Assembly: GCA_020086605.1 (NCBI GenBank)
Contig: JACBWW010000028.1
Coordinates: 6,337,487-6,401,486, forward strand
Origin: Lanius collurio
Taxonomy: Eukaryota; Chordata; Aves; Passeriformes; Laniidae
Reading direction: 5' to 3'
Length of the DNA stretch: 64,000 bases
Part shown: positions 51,404 through 62,200 of the stretch, piece by piece
Numbering within the stretch: the stretch's first letter is position 1
Layout of the letters: each line of letters starts with the position of its first letter
The notes under the pieces: model-generated
Database searches by the model: none
Seen by the model: the letters and a program-made list of their open reading frames with translations, nothing else
What the model was told of the DNA's origin: nothing
Position numbers and translations under genes: made by a program

Positions 51404-52225
51404 TTCACAGAATCACAGAAATGGTCAGGTTGGAAGGGACCACATGGAGTCAAGTGACCCAACCATCTGGTCCATCAGGACTCATCTAGAGCACATGGCA
51501 CAGGATTGTATCCAGGTGGTTCATGAATATCTCCAGTGAGGGAGACTCCACAGACTTTCTGGGAAATCACAGTTCCAGTGCTTGGTCGCTCTCACAGTAA
51601 AGTTCTTCCTCATGTTCAGGTGGAAATTCAGTGCATCAATTTCTGCCTATTGCCTCTTGTCATATTGCTTGGCACCATCGAGCAGAGCCTGGTGCATCCT
51701 CTTGGCACCTTCTCTTCAGATACTCATAGACATTTATGAGGTCCCATCTCAGTAGTCTCTTCTCCAGGCTGAACAGGCCCAGCTCCCTCAGCCTTTCCTC
51801 ATAACAAGGATGCTCCAGACTCTTGATCAACTTAGTAACTCCCTGCTGGACATGCTGCGGGAGCTCCATGTGCTGAGGAGCCCAGAACTGGACACAGCAT
51901 TCCAGGTGAGGCCTCACCAGGGCCAAGGAGGAGGGTCAGGATCACTGCTCCTGACCTGCTGGTAGTGTTGTTCCTAATGCAGCCCAGGATATCATGGGCC
52001 TGATTGGCCACAAGGACACACTGTTGGCTCATGGACCCCTAGGTCCTTCTGCACAGAGCTGGTCTCCAGCAGGTCACCCCCAGCCTGTACCAGTGCCTGG
52101 GGTTGCTCCTCCCCAGGTGCAGAACCCTGCATTTGCCCTTGGTGGATTTCAGAAGGTTCACCTCTCCAACCTAAAGTCCCACTGAATGGCCACACAACCC
52201 TGTGAGGTATTGGCCATCATCAGTT
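51404..52225 (-). mobile_element. CR1 LINE, 5'-truncated, antisense, third 3' UTR type
   Basis: Opens with TTCACAGAATCACAGAAATG and runs on the minus strand from the region after RT motif C through thumb and 3' UTR. The frame 51660-51926 gives a well-kept C-terminus ([18 protein letters not shown], then [20 protein letters not shown]). Its 3' UTR (GTTGGAAGGGACCACATGGA) differs from the other copies, so it is a separate CR1 subfamily. It ends about 80 bp before the retroviral LTR. Confidence 0.93.
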
Positions 52226-52307
52226 TATTAAACAATTGAAGGAAATTTCAGCTTTCTTTTTTCTGTCATTGTTGGTGTTTTCAGTGAGCAAATGGGATGG
52301 GGAGCCC

Positions 52308-52809
52308 TGACAGGTGGTCGAGGAGCCTTTTTTATTTTATTCCGTTATCAGTCTCACAGAGTTGAGACAGAGATGGCACAGAGCTCACGCCGTCACAGGC
52401 AGCCAAAGACTTCCTGGTTACAGAGCATTCTTACAAGCTTTTTGGCCAACAGCATGTTTCCTTCTAAAAGTTACAGACAACTGATTTAGCCAACCAACAA
52501 TAGCACACATACATCTATTGTACGCAAAACTTGCTTGTTATGCCTTATATAATAATGCACAATATTCCATTATTAAGCTTAAACTTACCTATCTTGCTAA
52601 GCATATTTTTGCAACTTCAAAACCTATCTCAGTCAAATCTAGAAAGTCTAACCATTGTTTTAATGTCCTTGCTTGTTATATAATTGTATCCTCTGCTATC
52701 TTCAAGTTTTTGCAGGTAGAGCTGATTCCTAAACTCTTTTTGCTTTATTTCTGAAACCTGCTTTTTTTCCCACACCTAAAATCTTTTCCACCCTTTGTGT
52801 TTCCCCACA
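52308..52809 (-). mobile_element. 3' LTR of a truncated endogenous retrovirus
   Basis: On the minus strand the LTR begins TGTGGGGAAACACAAAGG directly after a polypurine tract and ends with a terminal CA near 52308, giving about 502 bp. It contains a TATA box at 52543-52551 (TATATAAGG) and two overlapping AATAAA signals at 52331-52341. Both are in the order required for leftward transcription. The left flank lacks further retroviral sequence. No second LTR is found to the right, so the 5' half of the provirus is lost. Confidence 0.78.
52543..52551 (-). promoter_or_regulatory. TATA box of the retroviral 3' LTR
   Basis: TATATAAGG on the minus strand, about 205 bp upstream of the AATAAA signals in the same LTR. 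It could in principle start transcription toward lower coordinates, but nothing recognisable lies there except an antisense CR1. Confidence 0.6.
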
Positions 52810-52810
52810 A

Positions 52811-52821
52811 TTCCCCCTCTT
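52811..52821 (-). other. Polypurine tract of the endogenous retrovirus
   Basis: AAGAGGGGGAA on the minus strand, one base before the LTR start. This is the RNase H-resistant primer site for plus-strand DNA synthesis, and its position fixes the LTR boundary and orientation. Confidence 0.75.
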
Positions 52822-53534
52822 GGTACAACCATAAACAAACCCTCTCAACTTTGTTGCTTATCAACTACCTTGCCTTTCCTAGCTCCTCTACGTAAAGGCA
52901 CTTCTGCTTGCTCGAGGCAGTGCTATTTTACACCACAGTGATTTTAATGCTGTGAAAAGTCAGGTCTATTTCAAGAACCTAGGTCAAATCCAGCATTACT
53001 TGTTTTGTATCATTCGAATAAGTCTCATCCATTCCAAGGCCTTAATTCAAAGCCTTCATACATAGCTGCCTGTGTAAGATTCTGAGACATTCTGTGATCC
53101 CTTTTCCTACATCATTCCCTTGTATGTAACTTCCTTAACAGTTTTGTCTATCATTCATCATTTTGGTTGTACCACAAGTAAATCTGCATTGTAAGAAGCA
53201 AGCAAATCTAGCAAGCTCCAATAAAACATTTGATTTTGCTCCATTCTTTTTCAAGAGCTACCTTTTGGCAAAAGACTTTCCCATATATTTCAACTTACAA
53301 ATTCTGTTTTTGTTTCTTCCCGAAGTTGCTAGGGAACCAAATGGCAGTGGTAAAAGGGGAAATTTCACCTTTGCAGAACAAATGGGGGGACACATTTTTA
53401 CTGAACACAATGGATACCACGCTCTTGCCAACAGAGCTCTACGAAACCAACAGTTCACTCATTTATCATTGACATGAAATCAAGATTTGCAAATTCCGTG
53501 GGTGAGCAAGGCATGTCAGGTGTGACTGCTCGGC
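52822..53534 (-). pseudogene. Retroviral sequence between pol and the 3' LTR, unassigned
   Basis: This lies between the integrase stop and the polypurine tract, where env or its remains would sit. It is too short for a complete env gene, and I recognise no surface or transmembrane motif. The 66-codon minus frame at 53258-53458 resembles nothing I can name. The region probably represents a deleted or eroded env. Confidence 0.4.
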
Positions 53535-53771
53535 TCACTTCTGCATGCCTGCTTCTTCGTTTGTAGAGTTGTCAGAGCATTCTCTTTTGTGATATGATTT
53601 GACAATCTTTATGGGGACCCACTTACATCCTGCACCTGTGGAAACACAAGTATACCCTTTGCCCCAAGTTATTAGTTGAAAAAGACCTTCAATGTGTCCT
53701 GTCTCAGGATTTCTGATTAAAACAGGGGGATTTTCTATCAATTTCCACCTTTTGAATTTCCCTACAGTCAT
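53535..53771 (-). pseudogene. Endogenous retrovirus integrase, C-terminal DNA-binding domain
   Basis: The minus frame of 78 codons ends at a stop at 53535. It carries the hallmark of the retroviral integrase C-terminal domain: a proline-rich lead (NPPVLIRNPETG), the tryptophan-glycine core (ITWGKGYTCVST), then KWVPIKIVKSYH. This SH3-like domain binds DNA during integration. The resemblance is to beta/alpha-type (ERVK-like) avian elements. The catalytic core with its D,D-35-E residues, and all of gag, protease and RT, are missing; upstream sequence turns unrelated by about 53795. The frame being open over this length may be chance. Confidence 0.8.
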
Positions 53772-53795
53772 CAGTTAAAGTAACTAGAATTTTAG

Positions 53796-56700
53796 TTTAT
53801 AAATATATGATTATATGAAAACATTAATATTCCATGTATGTGAAGTGACTAAGTAGCAGAAATACACCAGGACTATTGAACATCTTTTAAAGAACCTTGC
53901 AGTCAATATACCTGTCATCAAACTGTGGGAGACATAGTAAAGAAGATTCAATATCAAAGCTGTATAAGCCCTTTCCAGCTTATGGAGTATACCACTACAT
54001 CAGAAGAAAGCAGGAGAATTGGAAACTCTAACTCAGTTCATACTTGTTGATCAATCTAGTTTATTTAGAGAATTTTAAAAAATAGGTCATCAAGTTTTCA
54101 TTCTGTTTTGATGTTTTCCCAGCATTTCCTCTATGAAGTGGATGAAAGTTCCATCAAGCTATTCATATTCTTGCATCTGGTAATATGTTTAAACAGTTCA
54201 GCACTTCATGAAGATCTAGGACACAACTGTATTGCAGTTCAACTCTTGTTTTATATTAACATTCAGTTGCACATTGCAGTTCTGCACAAGAAGGGTGAGC
54301 ATTTACTGACACTAGTAGAATTTGTCCTTTTTCTGACATAAAAAAAGCTTCTGGTTATACCATTATCCTATATAATTAAGTTATATCAGTATTAGTAGCA
54401 CCTCATTAACAAGGGAATCAAACTTATCTGTACTAAGTTACTGGTTTTGGAGAAGCACAAAGAAATACAGGTGGAAGAAACTTTCCTTTAAAAACAGTAG
54501 TTCAATATTAGAGTCGCAGGAACTTCCACCCTTCTTTTGTAAGATCTCTTACTGTTCCTGCCTCCAGGAATATATCAAATAAACTTTTACTCAGCTATAT
54601 ATATTTACTAATTTTTGACAAGTAGGGCTTAGCAAGTCTGCTTCTGAATTTTGCCCTAGATTAAATCTGTTCTTTGTTTAGTTGTCCACCCATCCCTGAA
54701 GATGGCTTGTACCTCTGCCCTGATGACTAGAACAGTACTAACACAAGCTCAAGGGACAGACACGCCTTCTTTTGCTGAAGCTCTATGCCCATCATCAAGA
54801 ACAAGCAGTGATGTGCAGACGCAAGAGGGTGTTTCTTCTGAGTCCACTTGTGAATCATCAGTCTCCCTGTTGGAGAAGATAGCGTTGTTTATAGTCTATT
54901 GTTTCCTTGGTTTTCTTCTTCTGTTACCTGCCCCTTATTTTCTAATCTAGCTCTACAGTTACTGACAATTTTCATCTGGGGCATAACTTTTAATAATTTA
55001 CTTTTAGTGTTGAAGTGTTTATTTACAGCTTTCAAATGCACCAACAAAAGTGCATCCATAGCATAACTTATAATGCAGACCATTCCATACGTGCAGGTCC
55101 ATTTTAGTAGATTTATAGCACCGGTGGAATAGTGATCACAGAACTTTGATGCTGGTTTGTCTACTCCCTTTTCAGTAGAATTTGGGTTAAATAAGGTGCT
55201 TATTGAGGTTTCAGAGAAGTATTTGGGCAATCACAATAAAATAATACAATAAAAATCTGACATACATATCCCTTATGGGTTCTTTCTCTGCTCTTTTTAG
55301 TTTTGTTCATCTCAGCTTTTCTGTAGTCTTAAAATCATCATGTATTCATGTTTACCAAATTTAACTCTACTCCTGGACATAGTTTCTCTCTGTCTCGCAC
55401 ATTTTGTTTCAAGTTTGTTTTTTTCATTCCACATGTGCCAGTATCTACTACCTGAATTTTGCCTATGTTGTGTTTTTATTCTTGCCATAGACATCTGCAA
55501 GAGAATGGACAAACCTAATATCTCTCTGGGAAAATATTGGCTAAAAATATTTGCCAAGCTAAATATAGCAACTCATGAAATAAGGCAACTAAGAGATTCG
55601 AAGATGAAATACTCTTCAAGATTTTTTCTCTCATCCCAATGAGAGTACAGAACCAGATCATCTTTTTGATAGGTGCCTTATCTGCAGATGCTTCTGGGTC
55701 AAGCTTTGTGGAAAATGAGTTGTTTGATGTATGGTGTGTGTTCTGTAGCAATTCAACCTTGAAATATGTGGTACAGGCTTACCACTGAGGATGTAATATG
55801 CTCAAGCACTTATGTTGTCATTCGCAGCATGGGCCTTACTTTGAGCAAGAGACTGGTTTCTGCAGTGTCTGAAAAATATCACAACAGACAGAAAATGTAC
55901 ACTATTAACTAAGTTAATATCAGCTTAACTTCATTGTTAGCATAAGTGAGAGTGAATCTAAGTCTTATGACCATGACCATGACTAAGGTTGCAATTTCAT
56001 AAAAGGTAGAGAATGAGGAGTATCTGTTCTTTGAAAGTAACTATCCATTTCCTTTGGTGACAGCCAACCAGTGCAGAAATTGGGTATATGCCACAGGCTA
56101 ATGAGCTGTGTGTCAGGAGGTGAGTAAGGAAATCACTAAAAGTGGGTGGGGAGAGGAAGAAACCTCTACTACTCATGCTTTTCAGAAAACAGGAAAAAAG
56201 TCAAATTTCAGCCAGGAGAGAGATGTCAGGAAAGATAAAGGGATTTTGGGGGGTTGGTCTCTGAGCCATTAGAGAAAAAGGAAACAGATTATTAGATTAC
56301 AAGGGTGTGACAAGCACAGGTACAAATTAGGTGGCCTGGTAAATGTGCAAATTATGCTCGTGACAGTCAAAATCAAAGGCCAGAGCAAGAGAGCAGATTT
56401 GTTTTTCCTAAAGACCTGTCTGTAATGAATACAAACTGAAAAAATTGGGCAAGTGGAAGGTAAAGCTAATGTTCTGGCAACCTATTTTGATCTAGGTATG
56501 AACCACATTTGTAATGCAGCAATGATTTACGAGTACATCTCTTGGTACCAAAAGTGAAGTCTCTACGTGTCCTCCTTTTCCATTCTTTTGTACTATTAAA
56601 TTATTCATGTTGCTGCTACTTACTCTCTGTGAAGAGATTTGAGCCTAAGTCACATAGAACAATGATCCAGAGGACTTCTCAGAGTGTTTTACCTACATTT

Positions 56701-58509
56701 TAACTGGCTGCATGTAACTCTTAAATGATTAAAGAATTTGTCTGTCAAACTGGATTTTTAAAGAAAGAATGTGTTTTTACAGAGTTTTCCTCTTTTTCAT
56801 CCTCCTCTGGCTTTAGGTTTTCAGTAGCCAATTAATTATTTTATTTTCCATCCAAAGATTCACTAATTTTTTGAAAACTGTCCCTCCCTTTCCTCACCCT
56901 AAAAATGCTAATCTGGGTATATCCAGCTGAGTTTTTGCAAAATAGTTTCCTTTGATAACCAAATAAAAACACAAAATGGTGTGCGGTACTCACTTATACT
57001 TTGCTCTCACTGTATTTGTTTTGTGTACTTGGGAAAGTCTAGATTTTTTTAAGTTTGGAAGTGGTCATGGGACATGAGGAGAGATATTTCAGAGAGCAGC
57101 TGTAGTGGTTCTCCCTGTCCAAGTACCACAGACTGAGAAAAACTCTTCTGGCTAATTTACTTCTTTTGACATTGTTTCAAATAGGTGTGCTTCAAACTTC
57201 GAGAGATTTTTTATTTTATCTTTTTTTAAGCTGAAAACACAGAAAAAACACTGTGTTTCTGAGGAAGTAAACAAGGAAGAATGACAGAACGTGACCAAGA
57301 CTAAGACTGGAAGAAAGAGATAGCCTTTAAAAATGAAAACGTAATTTACTGCTATTTCACCATCAATCTCTGGTGTGTGCATACAACAAATGACAGTAGA
57401 AGAAATGTGTAATGAAACTTAATTGACTGTCGCTCTGCTGCTTATTTTCCAAAAGAAAAAACAACCAAACAAACCTGGATTTTGTTAAAAGAGTCAAAGA
57501 ATAATTGGGTGTTGTAGATACTTTGAGACATTACGCATTTACAGAGTTGACTACAGTTTTGAGCTAGGGATAATTGATGTAAATACAGAAGTAAGGAGAA
57601 CAAACACAAGCTCCGGGCCTTGCACATAGTGTGAAACCCCAGTCATTCTTAGTTCTTGCCACTTTCAGTACTGTGCCTTCTTGATTTAGGGTACATGTAG
57701 TACTACAACACTCAGAGAAGCTGCTGGTTCTCTACCCTACTCAGTGCTGTAGCTGATCAGTTTTATGTGTTTGAAGAAGAATTTTCAGAAGTTATCTCAG
57801 GTACATATGATATTTTTATGTGAGAAACAGAAAAGCTTATTTTTGGCAGACAGGAGGAAAGCAAGAATAAATTGCCTCAGGTTTGTCATAAGTATATTAA
57901 ATTGCTAGAGAGATGAAGAAAAAGACAAGAACAAAAACTACAAGAGCTGTATTTAAGTGTTGCAAGCTTTGTGGCTGTCAGCCAGAAAAGCAGAGTGTCC
58001 ATGGCTGTCACAGGATCATGAGTGAACAAAGAAGACACTTTGGTTCAAGTGAGAGATTATAGGCGTGGGAACAAAGAATTTAGGAGGGAGCTGAAAATGA
58101 AAACTTAACCCACAGAAGATGGGGACAAAGGAGAGTTGAGTGTTCAAAGTAGGTCCATTCAGAGACAAATGGAGTACAATGATCAGTGAAAACTTTAAAG
58201 ATGTGGTATGTCCAGGATTTCTTAGTCAGTGCCCTGATCTCATGTTTTGGAACAGATTCAGAGGTGATGTGAATGTCAAACACCAGTAAGTGGGTGGAAA
58301 GTATTCATCATTCAGTTTTGAAGCCTAGAATAGACAAGTAAAAGAATGGTATCTTCTTCTGTTCATCCTATTTATTATGTTTAACTTCAAGGTCCTCTAT
58401 GTACATGTAAATCTTGACCTGCTTGAACCTAGAGCACAAAAATTACCTGTTATCTAGAAGGAATAAGATATATTCCTAACATATATATAATATACCAGCT
58501 TCTTGTTCG
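53796..58509. other. AT-rich unique DNA, no gene seen
   Basis: No repeat or exon is recognised. The plus frame around 54660-54950 follows a splice-acceptor-like site (TTCTTTGTTTAG) and is serine/threonine-rich, but matches no family. A short GACCAT triplication is present near 55970. Confidence 0.5.
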
Positions 58510-59299
58510 TGGCTTGGATGGGTGGACTCTTTGATGGGTAAAAAACTGCATGGATGGCTGGATGACCACACCCAGAGTGTTGTGGTGAAGGGAGCTAAAT
58601 CCAGTTGGCAGCTGGTCCCTGAATTTCTCCTCAGAGACTCTTGGTAAATGTGAGCCAGAGTGTGCCCAGGTGGCCAGGAAGACCAATGGCATCCTAGCCT
58701 TTATCACCAATAGTGTGACCAGTGGGACTAGAGAAAAGATCCTCCCCCTGTACTCGGCACTGCTGAGACCACACCTCAAGTGTTGTGTCCAGTTCTGGGC
58801 CCCTCAGTAGAAGAAAGACATTGGGGTGCTGAAGTGAGTCCAGAGAAGGGCAGTGGAGCTGGGGAAGGGTCCAAAGTGCAATTCTTATAAGGGGTGGTCG
58901 AGGAGGCAAAGATGTTTAGCCTGGAGAAAAGCAGACTCGGGATGGGGAGACCTCCTCACTCTCTATAACTGTCTGAAATGAAGTTGTAGCCAGGTGGGGA
59001 TTGGCTTCTCTCAGGCAATGAACAAAAAGACAAGAGGACATGACCTCAAGCTGCACCGAGGGAGGTTCAGATTGGACATCAGGATGAATTTCTTCATGGA
59101 AAAGGTTGTTAAACCTTGGAATGGGCTGCCCAGGGAGGTGGTGGAGTCACCATCCCTGGAAGTGTTCAAGAAGTGACTGGATGTGGCACTTAGTGCTATG
59201 GTTTAGTTGCCACAGTGGCGATTGGTCAAAGGTTGGACTCGATAATACTGGAGGTCTTTTCCAAACTAAATATTTCTGTGATTTTGTGATTCTGTGGCT
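58510..59299 (+). mobile_element. CR1 LINE with internal deletion, sense
   Basis: Opens in the RT palm (plus strand around 58545-58615, encoding [13 protein letters not shown] and a KSSWQLVP block). It skips the part that should encode motifs B and C, and resumes at about 58650 with the thumb block ([20 protein letters not shown], then [13 protein letters not shown]). It ends with the 3' UTR and tail TTTGTGATTCTGTGG at 59299. Same subfamily type as the copies at 4079 and 30890. The plus frame 58994-59176 is its ORF2 C-terminus. Confidence 0.93.
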
Positions 59300-62200
59300 T
59301 AGCAGTGAAATTTGCAGTGTAGTGTTTAATGTTTGGTTTTTGTTGTTTGTTTGGGATCTTTTTCTAAATAGATGAAAGCTTAGGAACTTTACAAAAAGAA
59401 AAAGCAAATACCAAGAACTACCTTTTTCAGAAAAATATTTGAAGTCTTATTTGTACAGATTGCTAAAAGTGCTTTGAATTATTTGCCCATTAAGGTGTTT
59501 TTTTATGTTTGGTTGGTTTTTTAGAGATATTTTAGGGCATTGCTATCTGACCTGGTGTCACTAACTAAAAAACAAGGTAGTGATATGAATGAACGTAAAA
59601 AGAACAAAACTAAAAAATTGCTAGAGTAGGGCAAGTTCAATGCACAATTACAATACTGTGCTAGGATTTTTGTTAGGTGTGACTGATCTCTGTTTTCACA
59701 GCTTTTCCAAAAGAGAAGAATCACAATCACGTGCCATGCCAATATTAGTATTCAGTTTCAATTCAAAGTAATATTGAAATAAATATAAATAAATATATTA
59801 TCACCATATGTGAAAAATTAGGTCACCAAAGTTTACCATTTTGACTTCAAACCACAAGTTTCCTAGGAAATTTTTTTTAGAGCTGAACAGGTGTAGTTTT
59901 GGTTAATGCCAGATACCATGCTTCAAGCTAGTCAGCTAACTGAACAAGATTTTGTAACCTTATTTTGTGACCTTTTAGTTGTTCTTCCAGCTTCAGTAGT
60001 ATTATATGCAATAAACATTAAAAATTAATAGTTGAAGGGTCTAATGTAATTCAGTGTCAGAGATGTATTTTTCATGCAGACAGGCATGTTTCACAAAGAG
60101 TTAAGAGTCATTTTGTTACTGATGTAAAACTAAGGGGGTTTTGTACTTCAAGTGTAACCACTTATTAGTGTTCTATGCTGCCAACTCTTTTTCAGTTTTA
60201 AAATTGAATAGTCTTCCCTAGCCTGCCTATAGGTTTGGAGTCCACTTGTACTAAATTTGAACAGTTCCATCTGCATGCTTTGCTTCATTTATTCATGAGC
60301 ACCTGAAGAGCTGTCATATTTAAAGCCCTTTCACTACAGAGGAAGACAATTTGGTGTGTCAAGCATGTCATCGTTAGAAATATTTGTCATTTTAGTGCCA
60401 CATATATGTGTTTTGTTTTGAAAAAATGGGAAGTCTGAAAGGCAAAGCAGACAAGAAAGCAGTGATATTGTAAATATGTGAATGGTTGTTAAGGAAAACC
60501 CTCTGTGAAAAGGAAATAGGAGAGAAATACGGCAAAGGTTTGGGGTTTTTTTTAAGACTTTGTACTTATTTTAAGTTTAAAACAGTTGAGGTTAATTTTG
60601 ATTTTAGGGCCATGGGTGGTAGGACAAAGCACTAGAACATAGCTCAGAAATGCACCTTCTTTCCTTCATTAGTCAGTCCCTACATTAATACCTCCCATTA
60701 TATCTATTTAGTTTTTTTAGGAATCACTTCTTAACAGACTTTCTTCTTATAATGGAGAGATGATGCATGTATAGGGCTCCCTTGTAATCTCAAATTCCAC
60801 ACCTTCAATTTATTTTGGACTTATATTGACTTGTGCCAGAAGACTGAAATAAGAAGAGGTCCTTTTTCTGCTTTATCATTGTCAAAATAAATTGTGGAGG
60901 TATAATAAGATGTCTCAAGTGTTGATTTGGATATTCTTATCACAAAAAAATAATTAAAAAAATCATTATTTGATTCTGAGTTGTGTTCTCATTTATAAGT
61001 AAGGAGAAATATGTTTTGGGTATGTAACAGTGAATTCTAAACTTTTCAAAGTAAAGAAGTATTATCTGGTAACTTTCTTCAACAGTAGTGGGAAGATTTC
61101 TGCCATTCAGGCAATAAAGGTTTAAGCATTAAGTAGTGAGGGTCAGATTTTTTGCTGGTGATGTTGATATCTTTAACTGCAAGGACTTTTTTTTGTGTTT
61201 TCTATATGCAAAATGTTGTCATGCAAGTCAGGGTATGGTCTTTTCACTCTGATGCTATAACAAATCATGATCTAAAGTTAATTTCAAAACATATAATTCT
61301 TGCATACTTCTGGCACTCAATCTGAAATAAATGTAAAAGTATGTCATGTAGGTAAAATGCAGTAAATAGACAAAACTCATTTTTGCAGGTTTCTGAGGGT
61401 TGTTCTTAAGACGATGGAACTGGCCTCTGTGGACAGTAGAGGTAATAAAACTTGAATAAAACTTCATAGAAGAAAACTGAGCTATTCTCTTCTAGCTATT
61501 TCAAGCTCTAACAAAAATCAAACTGGTAGGGAACAGATAGAAAAGTATTCCCCAGCGGAGGACAGGAGAATGTTTCATTCTCTTTTGGTTGCTCAGTGCC
61601 AAACTAGAATTTAATAAGTGTATCACTTGCTATTTGCCATTGTATAATGATATCATGGGAAAAAAAAAGGCCAGATAAAATACTTTCTTCTCAGGAAAAT
61701 GTGCTCATTTTTCTGTATGTCATATGAAAACAAAGTGCTTTTAGATCCCAGTGGGACTGAAAGGGTGACATCTCATAAAATTTCAACTTACATGTCTGTG
61801 AGGATCTTCTGCTGTGTCTCACAGCCTGAGTCTCTATCTTCATAACAACCAGCCACACTGCTTTAAGCAGAAAAGAATGGGTGGCAAAATTTTAGGAGGA
61901 AAAAAGTCAGTTAGGATTGAAATGAAATGCAGAAAAAAATGTCTAAAAATACTTCTCCAAAGATCAATCCCCTTGCTCAAGCTAAAGCTGTGTTTCCATG
62001 CTGCAAAGTGGTGTGACAGCAAATACCTTATTTTACCTCCAAACCAGCAATAGTCCTCTCTTTTTTCCTATCTGCAAACCACCTAAATTTTGTCATGGAA
62101 GGAATAAATACTATTTACCAATTGCAACACAACTGGTAAAAATAAAGTTAAATGTTCTAATACACTTAACAGTGTCTATGGTTTAACTTTTTCTTGATTG

